Assembly: GCF_027942865.1 (NCBI RefSeq)
Contig: NC_134529.1
Coordinates: 29,758,760-29,822,759 of the forward strand
Reading direction: 5' to 3'
Source of the DNA: Odontesthes bonariensis
Lineage: Eukaryota > Chordata > Actinopteri > Atheriniformes > Atherinopsidae
Length of the DNA stretch: 64,000 nucleotides
The notes beneath the pieces are model-generated. The model did not search any database. It was not told the origin of the DNA and saw only the letters and a list, made by a program, of their open reading frames with translations. Below, one piece after another: positions 50,990 to 63,910 of the stretch (position 1 is the stretch's first letter; the number at the start of each line of letters is the position of its first letter). Made by a program: the position numbers and the translations under genes.

Positions 50990-53641
50990 CACGGACTGCA
51001 CAGATAAGGTTTTTATTGAAGCATCAAGCTCATAGCACAGATATATTTAGCGCATCTTGACCATCTAAAGAACAGCAAAAAGAATTAGAACAGCAAAGTA
51101 TGTCCTTCAGTACATCCTGACAGATTGTGTAACTGCAACCTCTGAACCGGGAGACTTTCCCTTCCTCTGAGGACTCACAGAAGGGGAAAGTCAAATACAC
51201 ACATGAATGCCATTTAGTCCACAAGACCAAAAAAAAGTTGAATTAAATATTGCCTTAACGTTCGAACAAACTAGTGTGAAGTACTGGTTCTACAACATCT
51301 GGACAAAAATCAGAAGAAAAAAAGAAAGAAATTGGTCCGCAGCAGAAATACAAAATGTTTTGTAAAAAAAAAAAAAAAGAAAAAAAGAAAAAAGAAATCC
51401 CTCCATCATTCAAATGCAATAATGCATTCTGACTTCACTATATAAAAAAAGCAATGATACCCATCAAAAAGGTTCAAATGTATGGAACCCAACAACGGGA
51501 GGTGTTAAGAGTATCCTAATGGGTGGGTGGGCTGTAACAGTCACAGCAGAGCAGCAGAAGTCAGTTCCTGTAGAAACAGACACTGGTCCTCTGGAAAAGA
51601 ATGAACCCACTCCAAAAAGCCACAGTGGCCAATCAAGAGGGAAAACAAACCGAGTCCCAGTTCTTACAGGAACCACATCTACGAGTCCCAGCAGCATCTG
51701 CAGCGTCTAAAGGGCTTTAATCTCCACACGGGTCAGACAGGCGGAGCTCTGAGAGCTGGTGGGGGCTCCCTCACGTCCTCGGGACAAATTAAAACCACCT
51801 TTTCTGACGGGGAGCATTGCAAAAGTCTGACAGAACAAAGCTCGCCTGTCAAAAAACGAACAAGGGAACAGACCAGCTTTCAAGTGCTTTGGGTGGGATT
51901 AGTTCCAAGTTAGCTCAACCTCTGAGGAAAAAGAAAAAAGCCCCACATTTGCACCACATCAGGATGTAGCGTGCCCTCAGCTGATCAAACCTGGCAACGG
52001 TGAAGGATGCTGACCAACAAGGAGGAAGGGACGGCGCTACGCTACACTGTCAAGCAAATCTCTACTACAAGTCACATGCACTGTAGTGTCACAGGACTTT
52101 TCCCCCTCAATGGACAAAAGGCATTGATCTAAACAAAGGGAGGGGTGGGGGGGAAACTGCTAGGGGAGTCATATTTTCAACTGAGTCACTACAAAAAAGA
52201 AAAAGACAAAATTGTGGGGGCACAAATGTTATAAAACGGCAGGTTAGGCAGCAGTTACATGTGGAATGATCCGGGATCACCCTGGCATGCTCAGACTGGT
52301 GGGCCTCTATTGTGCGTTTACAGATTTCTGTATGGGGCGGAAACAGACAGAGGATGGATATTATGTTCCAAAAAGAAAAATGCTTTGCTGGACAACTGAG
52401 AAAAAGTGTCCGATTCACACTTTCCCCAATTCAGAGTGGACCAGTGTGCAGCCAGGAGAGCTGGCTCCCCACAGGGTCGCCATTCTGGGGCCACAGACCG
52501 GTCCTCCTGCTGCCAGCTGAACAGCGTTTGGTCAGCAGAGGGCATTGGGAGCGCAGTGTGTGCAGAGGGAAGAGGGGGGTGGGACGCCCCTGAGTCTACA
52601 TTCAACTCAACCTGCTCCAGACCTCCCCTCCGGAGACGTGTACATTCAACAGACGGGTCCGTTCGGATGTCCTGCGCTGCACTTTCCCATTTAACCAGCT
52701 CACGTGCACGTGGAAAATCCGAAGTCAAGTCAAGGGGGGCCACAATCTTCCAGATAGAACCCTCCTTTCAGATTTAAAATCAAGTGTGCATGGTAAAGTT
52801 TGGAACCGATTCACATGCAAACAACAAGTCCATCTTAGTGGAAGTTCAGAAGCACAGATGGGTAAAGTGCAGGGAGGAGCTCCACAGCCCAGCAAAGCAC
52901 AGATCTACTGCTGTAGTGCCATGTACAGCAACCAGGGACCACATGATGACCAGCGCCATGAAAACATTTGATACAAGACAGCAAAACATGGCAGAAGAAA
53001 CCCAAATGTCCCGACAAAGCCAAAAGTTCAGTGACCTATACATTCAAAATTGAGACAAGAGGGCTGGCCTTCTTTTCGTACCAGCAGTAAACAAATGCGA
53101 AACAGGCGTTTTAAAGTGCGTTCATTAGCTGTTAGAGGTTGATAAATACCACCCGACAGAATCAAGAGTTTAGGACCAAATTAAGGACAATTTGTGGTGA
53201 GCTGCGAGAGGCCGACTGATCTGAGCATGTCAGGGCCCTGGCCTAGTGTGGGCGGAAGCCTTGTCTGTGGGGGATGAGGGGGGAGACCTGCAGGAATGGA
53301 CCTTTGGACTGGGCACAGGTGGACAGTGTCAAACAGAGCGTGTTTAATTCCTCTACATGCACCTCAAGATCACAGCAAGAGTGAGCTAGATTACCAAGAC
53401 AGAGAAAAGAGCTTTCATGCAAGAGATCTAAGTCACATGTACAACAACGCAAACAACTCAAACTGGAGGTTAAACTAGAGACTGCGGCGCTGCCAGGGAA
53501 CTCTGAGCAGCGCCAGCAGCAGAGGAGGGGGGGGGTGGACAGGGAAGACGACAAGCTATCTACAGGAGGACGAAGAGGGCCGCTCGGGGAGGGCCCGGAA
53601 GGGCCTCCTTTCTTTCTGCGCCTCTTCCTCATCCTCAACCC
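50990..53641 (-). other. amd1: amd1 3'UTR
   Basis: Repeat-poor 2.6 kb between the amd1 stop and an AATAAA on the minus strand (plus-strand 51012-51017). No ORF with recognisable domains. The mRNA end should be near 50990. Long AMD1 3'UTRs are known in vertebrates. Confidence 0.65.
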
Positions 53642-53785
53642 TCAGCTCTGCTGGTTCTGCTGGCGACTCTTGGTGTAGCTTGTGAAGACAAAATTGTAAT
53701 CATTGAATTGGGCCAACTGGCGGTCGAGATGCTTGTAGCCCTCGAGTTTCTGGGGAGAAGAGAAGACACTGCGACATTTGGAGCT
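53642..53785 (-). CDS. amd1: amd1 coding exon 9
   Basis: [40 protein letters not shown] and RQQNQQS, ending TGA at 53642-53644. Confidence 0.97.
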   Translation of the reverse strand, partial: SSKCRSVFSSPQKLEGYKHLDRQLAQFNDYNFVFTSYTKSRQQNQQS

Positions 53786-56700
53786 CTGTTGGAAGGGTGG
53801 GGGCAAAAAACAAAATGAGTAAAAAAAAAACCAAAAAAAAAAAACCAAAAAAACCAGGATGCTTTGGAATAAAGGCAACAACAACATCTGGATCTGTCAC
53901 ACACCTGATTGACAAAAAGGGTTGTCACAAATTTTCCTGGCTTGAACACGTCCACAACCTTCCCGATCAGATCGTCGTAAGAAGTCTGGGAGAGGTTGGT
54001 TTCAAAGCTGACGTAGGAGAACTCTGGCTCTGGTGTGATGTGGATGGTCCAATAAGTTCCCTGTGGACGACGGGCAGAACCACATTGCTAAAGTGGGAAC
54101 ATTTGACACGACAGATGCACAATCACTGAATGGTCACTCACGTCAGTCTTCATTCCATTCATTGAGTATCCACAAGGGTTGAACATTGTGGCGTCGATCA
54201 CTGAACCTGCTATCAGGTCACGAATTCCACTCATCTGAAGAAAAAAAAAAAAAAAAAAAAGGACTCATTTAATCTCACAGCCTCTCTGAGCACGGGCCCG
54301 TCTGGACTCTGATCTGAACCCACACGTGTGCGTCAGCGACTGTCAGAAACTACTCACACGAGTGACCTCACTTGCAGAAACACCATCTTTCATATAGAAC
54401 TGGTCCATTATGGCTGGATCGAGGTCGCTCATCAGAACTTCCAGCGTCTGATCTGCATGCTTGTTCTCCCAGTACTCTGGCAGATCCAGGGTAAACAGGT
54501 ACCTGTGTGCGGCAGGCCGGGAACACGTCAGGGCGGCACGGCGAGGTAATACCCGTGAACATGAGCACCCGGAGCACAGACCTTTTCAACCAGCATCTCA
54601 TGGCTGTACTGGATGCAGCAGTTAGCACAATTACAACTAGCTGCTGGTGGGTTCATCTGTTCTGAGAGGAACATGGAGATCTCTACAACATATCCTCAGC
54701 AGCACATTTCTGTAGAACACGTATGCGCTCCTAGCAGCAACACTGTAGGCATGCAGTCTACCCAGTTGCAGCCTGTAAGGACTGTGTTACTCACCAGCAG
54801 TCAGAGTTCAAACGTCCCATGCAGTAGGCTGCACCATCTAGGAGGGTGGGGTAGATGAGTGAAAGCATGGTTAAAACACAGAATGGAAACATTTCAGAGT
54901 GTCACACCTACATACTGTATGCATACTGTATGCCTTTTCTTAATCTGAAGGGGGGGTCTGCTGTCTGAATAATAGCCACATTCCTGCAAGGTTGGGCTGC
55001 AGCCGCATGAAAAACTGGACCTATTTGCTAATATATTCTGAAAATTCATTGACCATAATCTGCCAAAAATACATCTGCATTCAAACGATGACTGAGTCCT
55101 AAACAAAGTCTTGGTCCAGAGCCCAGATATTCCAGTACCAGCAGACTGCACCAGAGGTCCAGGGAGACGCTGTCACTAACAAAGATTCAGCTCCAACTCA
55201 GTGCCTCGCTGCTTTTTAAGGGCTCTTATACACCGAACGCACACCGAGTACCAGCAGAACCCACTTCTGGAACACCACCAATGGCTGACTATGATCCAGG
55301 ATCAATGCCTGCATGAGAAGGTTCAGCTCTACAGAGTTTCTACAGCGCTGTACGGAGGGGCAGGCGAACAGAACGCTTATGGGAAAGTGCAGCAGTAAAT
55401 CGACTGCGGTTAACAGGCATCAGATCCGTCCCCGACAGAAGCCTCAACATGTGGGCCAACAGTGTTCCTTACACAGAGCAGAGACAGTCAGACATTGTCC
55501 CAAGACCAATCATTCAGTATCCTCTCCACATCTCATCAAGCATGAATGATTTGCTGGCAAATGTCAGCCGTATTCAACTTTAAAATCTTTTATTAGTAAA
55601 ATCACACCCTGAATGTGTATGAAAAAGAACAGAAACAGGTTCCAATTAAAGGTACAACAGCATTTTCTGCCAACATCTTCAGAAAACAATATTTTTAAAA
55701 ACAAAGGGCTTTTAAAGAAGGCGGCCTGTATACAGGTGACCAAATATTTCCCTGAGCCTTTTAAATGATTGTCCACATATAAAAGCAGCTTTGAGCACTA
55801 AAACTAAGCTTTTTGAGAAACTCCTCTCAGGGTAAAGATTTCCTTTGCCTGTGGACTGGGAAACCAGGGGATTTGGCTTGTAGAGTGACATTGTGCACAG
55901 TTACTCCTTCATCTGATGTCCCACTGTGCTTCAGATTCCCCTCAACATGGCAACGGCTAAACTTGCTAACAGAAACTGTACATGTTTGCACACAAAAGTT
56001 CTGTGAGTCAAACTATTGAAGCATGGAGGCGTCAGAGTGAGCTACGTCACAATCCAACCCATAACTAGCTGCCAACACCCGGACTACCACACCTCTAGTT
56101 GTGTGAGAGGAACACGGCTGTACTTTCACACCGAGGGGAAGGAAACTATGTGGAAGAGCTGGAGACAAAGTGGAGCTGGTGTTCTTCTGGTTGGGTTAGG
56201 AAAGCACCTGCTGCAATGCGTTTCTGCATGTTTTAGGCTAAGTAGACACAAAGGCCAAAAATGGAATTTGGCATACTTGGGAAAATCTGGCTGAGAAAGT
56301 CCACTTCCTCCTGGAAGTTCCGATGGGGAAACTCTTGATGGGTCGGCTTCATAAAGTTCTTGCGGGAGTAGAAGAAATTCTGCAAAGCAAACGCACCATT
56401 TATGATGAATACACTTGGATCTTGAAGAGCTACAGAGATTCAGACATTATGAATATCAGCTTTCAAAGATTTTTTTTATTAATTTTCAAATACTTTGGTT
56501 CTAACCTCGATGGTATCGAAGCCACAGTACTCCCTGGCAAGTTCCAGCAGAGGCACCAGTGCTTGCAGTAAGAGGGTGGTTCCACATGTCTTCAAAATGA
56601 AACGTCTCTTGGAGACAAACATGCTACTCTCACTGTGACAGATAAAGGGGGGGGGGGCAGTGTGAAGGTTTGAAGCATGATAATTGATGGTTCTCATAGA

Positions 56701-59700
56701 TGAATATTCAGACCATAACTAATGCTAAACACTTCTTAAGATGCAGACAAAAAGAGCAAAGGTGAAATCTGGAAACTAGTTTCAACTTCTCAGACATTTC
56801 AGCCACATGTGACAATGCATTAAAGCTCTGTTAGTGTGAGCGCAGCAAATGGAGCCTGAGCAGCTTCAGCTAGGATTCAGAGCGGAACAAGTACAGTACA
56901 GGGCTGTGTCTTCCAACTGAGGCCAGGAATGTTGCCCTCAGTGGGAAGCAGCTTACAGGTGACTGCTGTCTAATTCCATCAGTCTCCGAGTCGGCACAAA
57001 AACACAGAGATGTCCTGCAAGCACACAAAGCACTTACCTGAGTATATAAGCTTCCTGCTTGTCAGTCTTTGTCACACTTATGATCAAACAATGCACATTC
57101 TCCAAAAGTTTGTCCCACTCAAACCTAAAAGAAAAGAAATAGAAAGATTGAGGATTTTAACTTGTGTCTTTAAGGCAAACGTTGGCAGATGAGCTGTTGG
57201 ATATAAAAAGGGACGACTGGCTGGGAGAGCGAGTGCACACACACACACACACACACACCACGGTCCACAACTGAAAGGCTGCTCCTTGCTGCTGCCCCTC
57301 CTCCTCCTCCCACCAGCACCACTCAAAGACAGCTGCAGTGTAAAAACAGCTGCGTCACATTTTCATTGCAACCTTGGAAGAAAGGCCTGGGAGAGAGAAG
57401 GCTCATGAGACGGACACAGCTCAGTGGGGACCGTACCAGCAGCCCATACTGCAGTTACCCCCCCAAATACAATCTCACAGCAATATAGAGGCTGCAGCCT
57501 CTGAAAAGTGCCTCATTGACTGAGCAGATTAAAAGGAACTGGTAAAGAAAGAATAATGCTAAAATCATTCCCATTCACAGGGCTCCCCAGCACAATGAAG
57601 ACCAACTCAGCTTTGGTGACCTCTGGTGCATTCTACAGCTGCAACACAAATGATTCCATATTTGAACGAGTTAAGTTAAACATGTGAGTAACTTAGGTCA
57701 TCTGTGTGAGCCAATCAGAGGTGGCTCAGCTGCACATCAGTGTGCGTTTACACATGATTGAATCAGAGAGACGTTTCCAAGCAACGGTTGCTTTTCTTAG
57801 CTAGGCAACTTTTCAAACTGGACCGGATTGTGATTGGACTTTAATGAACTGGATTATGTTTGGCTGGAATCAGACTGCATCTTTGAAGTGCTTTGAGACA
57901 CATTCGTTGGGATTTGGCGCTATATAAATAAAATTGAACTGAATCACATCAAGTTGGAGCAGCAGAATCCACTGGGTGGCGGCAGCATCCCTGGGTACGG
58001 GGGCGTGTCCCGCCATGCCGACTCATCCTTACACCAGGGTTCCCCTTGGTTACTCCCCTCCTTGCTTCCCCTGAGGCATAACTCAGGTCAACTTCGACTC
58101 CCCACTTCGGAACATTCACAAATGGCACCAACGCCCAACAAGGGCCCATCAGTCCTGTGCTTTCATGTGGCACTAAGCTGGCGAAGTCAGACTTATTAGT
58201 GTAATGCCTCCTTAACACAGCTGGCCTGGCCTGTGGAGGCCTAAATGCTGTTTTATTGAGCATTGTTCACTTTTTCATTATTCAACACATCAGATGGAAA
58301 GCTTCCTTGCTGGACCCTGCATGCATCACACCTGCCCAGGCTGTGGTCAGCCGTGTAAAACAGAGATGGCCCCCTGAATGCAGCCGTCCACCCTCCGTTG
58401 CTCTATCTGGGGTTTCAGCACAGGTTCTCTAAGGCTTGCAGGTTGCCTGCTGCTTCTCACTCCATTACAACAGGCCCACCTGGGCCTTGCTATCCAACCG
58501 ACGGCCACATATCTGGGGACCTGCTCTCAGGGCCTCAGACTTTATGTCGAGATATGATGTTTTAGCATTGCAGTCCATCACAGAGCCATAACGTGTCATT
58601 GGGCATGACTGGAACATTCAAATATCATTGGGTAAACTCCTTCACCGTGACATTGAGCCATTGTAACATCCCAGCTTTCTAGCTTCAGTCCAGAAGGGGG
58701 GGGGGGCAATGTTATCGGAGACCTCGATCACTCCCATTTCAGCATGAAATGTACACCAGAGGCTATTTCTGGTAACTCAGCTGGATCAAACTTTCTAAGA
58801 ATTTAACTAATGAAATAACCTAAAGAGATTTTAATTCAGAACGTGGTTAAACCAACAGACTATTACGGTATCCGTCACTATCGACAACATGTTTAAAAAA
58901 AACAAAACAAAACAAAAAAAACCAGCAGGTTGACCACATTCTGGAAACATTGAGAGAACACTGTGACGGTCGCCTTGCAGTCACTTCAGGCTATAGACTG
59001 CATAAGCTGCCAGAGAGCCCTGAGGTAGGGCAGCAGAGGTAATGTGAGCAAGCTCCACATTTGTGAATCTGATTCTTAGTAGACTAATATGGGTACTGGC
59101 TAATGTCCAGGAAACCTGATCCACCGTCTACAACCATCTAAGCTGGCTAATCTGCCTTCTGGCTATAAATCAATGACAGTCTCCATTTACCTGACAGGCC
59201 ATGCATTTTTCTTTGATCTGGTAAATGAACTAAACAGTTGCTCAGGGGTCACAGAGTTGGTCAATCACGCCACAGGCTAATCATATAAAAACAGTAACAA
59301 AACTGAGCTAGGAGCTCCTCAGTTCCAACAAGCTGCCCCCCCCCCCCCCCGCCTCCTTTATAGAAACTCAAGTCATTTGATAGAGTGAGACCTGCATTAT
59401 GCTGATCAGTCTTGTCACATGGGATTAATTTAGCAATAATTAGGGTTGATGATGAATTGATTGAAATGTCTCTCTGAAAGCCTCGGGCCTGTGTAGGACA
59501 TGGATTTTGTGTTGCTGAATTGGGGCAAGGGTTAAAACGCCTTTTTACCCTCCATATAGATTTCTCTGAATGTCCCATCACGGCCTCCTTTCTCTGATCC
59601 TTGCCTCGTGTCTCTTAGCAAATCAGAGTGGGAACCTCTGACCAATCAGAGGAACTGGGAGGAGAGCGTGCGCATGGCTAGAAACGTGAGCCAGGCAGGG

Positions 59701-60900
59701 GGAGCAGGTAGTGTCATTCAAACCTTTAAAGCAAACTTGTGGCTGGCATGCAGTAGATGACTGGAGAAATAAACTCCATAGAAACTAAAAAAAATAAATT
59801 AAATAATGACTAAGAGTTGCAGTTGATGCGATCCTTCAGTTTAAACGACCATATTTCATCTCCACATGGGAGAACATCCCACAACCTGAGCTCTTCCTCA
59901 GTTAATTACATAACACAGATCCTCTCTCAGTCTGGGATGTCAGTGACAAGGTTGGTGGTGATAGCTGCTGCCATCAATGACGGACGCGGTGACGAAAGGC
60001 GACCACATGGTTGACACGCTCCCGGCCCCCCACGTTTAAACTGGTTTACAGAGCGAAACACTTTAAGGACATTTAGCAAACCTCGCTTAGCTAAAGATGC
60101 GTAGCTTTGTACATCTTTAGCACAATGAAATAATCTGCCCTAACGACGTAGGCAATGCGAAGGCAAGAAAACGCGTGTGCACGCAGGGGTTAAAAGTGAA
60201 AAACACCGAGCTTCAGCTTAATGTTGCTACAAAACCGAATGACAAACGTCAATGATGAAAGAGTGAAAACTTTAGAGTAACGAATGGTTCCTTTCCGGTT
60301 GTAGACCAGGTAAGATCACAGGACAGCGAAATCTGACTATTTTCTTCCAGGAAGTAGCACAAGTTAGCCAGCTACAAACTGCTCACACGGTTGCTGTCAA
60401 ATTAGAGTTGAAACATTATTGGACTGATATTAGACTAAAGATTAAAATCAATAAAACACAGGAGGACAGAGAAATGGTAATATTCAGAAATGAACAGACT
60501 GAAGAATGAATGACTCAGCTTGAGAGAGCCACAGTTGAGGGGGAGGTGGCCATTTTCAATTGACGGTGTTAGCCAACTTACTGATTGTGGCCCCCAATGG
60601 CACAAAATTATTGGTTTCCTAGCTAGCTAATAATGATGAGGTAATAACGAATGTCTCCGGAAAACTGGATTTCATTGCTTTTAACCAACTCTCGTCAAAG
60701 TAGAGCAATAACGAAGCCAAGCATATGGCCAGCGTTTCCACAGGCTGCACTTGACTGACACTATACACGAGACATTGAAAGGACTCAAACCTTGGGATGG
60801 TGCGGAGGTCCCCGGTTCCTTTGGTCTCATCCTGCCGAGAGAACCACACCTCCAACAGCTTCTCGGTCCCCTCGAAGAAATGTGCACCGTGATCCTCCAT
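53642..60900 (-). CDS. amd1: S-adenosylmethionine decarboxylase proenzyme, nine coding exons
   Basis: AMD1 decarboxylates S-adenosylmethionine, supplying aminopropyl groups for spermidine and spermine. Coding exons in transcript order: 60791-60900, 57038-57124, 56506-56632, 56277-56379, 54795-54837, 54358-54502, 54142-54234, 53905-54060, 53642-53785. They sum to 1008 nt, or 335 residues plus stop (human 334), with every junction GT-AG and in phase. The proenzyme cuts itself between Glu67 and Ser68, and Ser68 becomes the pyruvoyl cofactor; here [12 protein letters not shown] places them at exactly 67 and 68. Also present: [13 protein letters not shown] (catalytic glutamates), KTCGTT (catalytic cysteine), [26 protein letters not shown] and [16 protein letters not shown] (processing serine and histidine). 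Transcribed head-to-head with cdk19. Confidence 0.98.
53905..54060 (-). CDS. amd1: amd1 coding exon 8
   Basis: [40 protein letters not shown] and [12 protein letters not shown]; 156 nt in phase 0. Confidence 0.97.
54142..54234 (-). CDS. amd1: amd1 coding exon 7
   Basis: [20 protein letters not shown] then [11 protein letters not shown]; 93 nt in phase 0. Human has Glu where this exon begins with Met. Confidence 0.95.
54358..54502 (-). CDS. amd1: amd1 coding exon 6
   Basis: [40 protein letters not shown] and VSASEVTR; ends in phase 0 before GTGAGT. Confidence 0.95.
54795..54837 (-). CDS. amd1: amd1 coding exon 5 (43-nt micro-exon)
   Basis: Completes the asparagine, then [13 protein letters not shown] and a split tryptophan; donor GTGAGT. 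Confidence 0.95.
54838..56276. other. amd1 intron 4, nothing recognised
   Basis: No repeat or second gene identified. Several short ORFs lack homology I can see. Confidence 0.5.
56277..56379 (-). CDS. amd1: amd1 coding exon 4
   Basis: [20 protein letters not shown] then [14 protein letters not shown] and one base of a split asparagine; donor GTATGC. Confidence 0.96.
56506..56632 (-). CDS. amd1: amd1 coding exon 3 (self-cleavage site)
   Basis: Carries Glu67-Ser68 ([11 protein letters not shown]), [15 protein letters not shown] and ...YCGFDTIE. Phase 0 at its end. Confidence 0.97.
57038..57124 (-). CDS. amd1: amd1 coding exon 2
   Basis: [20 protein letters not shown] then DKQEAYIL and a split serine; donor GTAAGTG. 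A 3.7-kb intron separates it from exon 1. Confidence 0.96.
57125..60790. other. amd1 intron 1
   Basis: 3.7 kb. Contains (CA)n near 57235-57258 and an L2-type LINE 3' tail on plus ending GGCGCTATATAAATAAAATT at about 57917-57936. A G run lies near 58698-58706 and a C run near 59337-59350. No coding sequence seen. Confidence 0.6.
60791..60900 (-). CDS. amd1: amd1 coding exon 1
   Basis: ATG at 60900; [20 protein letters not shown] then [16 protein letters not shown] plus a split arginine; donor GTTTGA is weak. Confidence 0.96.
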
Positions 60901-61077
60901 TATGAGACAACAGACACCCAACAAAAAAGTATTAAACGTCGGTTGTAACGTTAGTAGCTTAATTAAATCGTCCTCGATTGGTTATAGTTTATTGAGGTAC
61001 AGTCCTTTAAGCAATCCAGGTGTTGATTATTTTTTAGTTACCGTCTTCCCTTTTGCAGAGAATACCGTTAGCGAGTG

Positions 61078-61098
61078 CTAGCTAATGTCGCCGGCCAT
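61078..61098 (-). CDS. amd1: amd1 upstream ORF encoding MAGDIS
   Basis: Six codons plus TAG. The ATG is at 61098-61096 and the stop at 61080-61078. The peptide MAGDIS is identical to the mammalian AMD1 uORF, which stalls its terminating ribosome when polyamines are abundant and so lowers enzyme synthesis. The distance from the TATA element places it about 10-15 nt from the expected cap, as in mammals. Main start codon lies about 180 nt downstream before any 5'UTR splicing. Confidence 0.92.
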   Translation of the reverse strand: MAGDIS

Positions 61099-61210
61099 AC
61101 TGTGTAAAGCCGTGACTGTACGTCGCGCGGTGTTTTTATATCGTAGCGTCCCTACGTCAGTTCTACGTCAAGCCGTAGGGCCCTGTCTTATTAATTATGA
61201 TTGGCCCAAA
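61099..61210 (-). promoter_or_regulatory. amd1: amd1 core promoter: TATA, two TGACGT sites, CCAAT
   Basis: Minus-strand TATAAAAAC at 61140-61132; two TGACGT half-sites (plus-strand 61152-61172) just upstream; CCAAT at about 61200-61204. Spacing predicts a start near 61108-61112. TGACGT elements would bind CREB/ATF-type factors. Confidence 0.75.
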
Positions 61211-62186
<976 letters not shown>

Positions 62187-62362
62187 TAAGAGAACCGCGA
62201 GCATGTTGTTTGTGCTGGCATGAAACTGATGCAGGACGCGTTTTCACAGCACACCGTATTGAATGGGACGTTAGATTTGAACCTCCCCGAAGCGATAACC
62301 CGTGTCTCTGTGTTTTTGTTTTCATGTAACGCACTCACTCTCCAACGGTACACTCCCTCCCT

Positions 62363-62363
<1 letters not shown>

Positions 62364-62400
<37 letters not shown>

Positions 62401-62434
62401 GCGCGCGCGCGCGCGCGCGCGCGCGCACACGCAC
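62364..62434. repeat. (CA)n(CG)n alternating microsatellite
   Basis: About 70 bp of strictly alternating pyrimidine-purine: CA repeats, then about 13 CG repeats, then CACACGCAC. Confidence 0.95.
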
Positions 62435-63341
62435 CTCCTCCCTTTCTGCCACCTCTTACACAACACCCCCAAACAACACGTTAAGGCTGCGGTGCCGTTT
62501 ATGCTTGACGAGCCTCTTCTTTGCGATGGAGACCGACGCAGCACGCCCTCCGCGTGCAGCAACGCGCCGCAGGACGCTGCTGCTGCTTCAACATGTCAGC
62601 GTGCTATAGCAAACTTTTCCTTTAGGCACACAGTGGTTTGTTATATTTTAATTTGTGAGACTGTAGCAAATGAGAGTTTGTCCCCACCAAGCCTTCTGTG
62701 TGTTCCTCAGACTGGAGAATCTCCAGCCTGTATGTAACAATCTGTTATATTGGACTGTCTAACAATTAGACATGGCTTTGTTATCCATTATAAACTGAAA
62801 CTCTATTATTAACATTTGCATAGGTCTAAAAAGGATGTTGAGGTGTGATGTACGGCCAGATGTGGTTGATCTACATGAGACTGGTTCTTGTGGAACAGAA
62901 ATAAAGCAAATCATTCAGTAATAACTTTGTTCAAATGTATCCTGGTTCTATGGCTACACCTCCACATGAAATGGTCTGGTGTGGTAACATGAAGTTCTCT
63001 TAGATTTTCCACTGTTAACCTAAACGGTTGAATGTTATTGATAAGAAGAATGAGTATATTGTTGGAAAAAACTTTATGCAAGCCTCTTAGCCACCATACC
63101 AGGGACTGAATACTGAGCATGTGACATTTTCATTTTGAATAACATGTCTTTGTCACTGCTGTAGGAGAATCTATATTGATACAATGAAGCACTGTTGGTG
63201 TCATTATTATAAGTTCATTATTATTTGCACAAGTCTAAATACTTATGAAGGGGATTGAGTATCAGACAGATGAGATTGATCCATATGAAATGCTGTTTTT
63301 TACTCTTTTTAAAGAAAGCTTTAGTCTTGGGTAACGTAAAG

Positions 63342-63537
63342 TATGGAAGAGTAGTAGGGCCAGGCATAAGAAAAAATATTTATATTTTGCCTGTCGAGAA
63401 TAAAGTCGACATGTCGAAAATAAAGTAATTAGATGATGGACCAGAGGAGTTGACTTTTTTCTCGAAAATTCGACTTTATTCTCGACAGGCAAAATATCAA
63501 TATTTTTTCTTATGCCTGGCCCTAATACTCTTCCGTA
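63342..63537. mobile_element. 196-bp palindromic MITE
   Basis: Arms of about 75 bp match with few differences: GGAAGAGTA, GGGCCAGGCATAAGAAAAAA and GCCTGTCGAGAATAAAGTCG on each strand, with a short centre near 63420-63465. No coding capacity. Confidence 0.88.
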
Positions 63538-63834
63538 GTAAAGACATTAACGTAAAGTCATTGGTAAGTTTACAGTTCAGACTGCCGTCCCACTTCTAAT
63601 ATCATCTCAGTTTGAGCTGTAAAGCTGAGGTAGGACTGCCCGCGGTGCATTTCTGTATTCACCTCTACACAGCAGGTATAACAGAGATCAGAAGGTGAAG
63701 TCTATAGCTGCCCTCTCTACAGCTGTAGTACCTGAAAGGACTGGAACAGTTCCAACATTTGAAGTGGTTTGACACCGGGAACCCTGAAATGGCTAAAATA
63801 TTTATTATTAGTGCCATTCATGAAGACGTTAGGG

Positions 63835-63910
63835 GCTGTGTGGAGTTCAGTGTATTGCCCAAGGAAACTTAAACAGGTGAAGGGGCTTGGATCGAGCCAC
63901 CAATGAATAC
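63835..63910 (-). mobile_element. SINE fragment
   Basis: GTTCAGTGTATTGCCCAAGG and GGATCGAGCCACCAA match, in reverse, the core of the SINE at 18298-18441. Confidence 0.6.
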
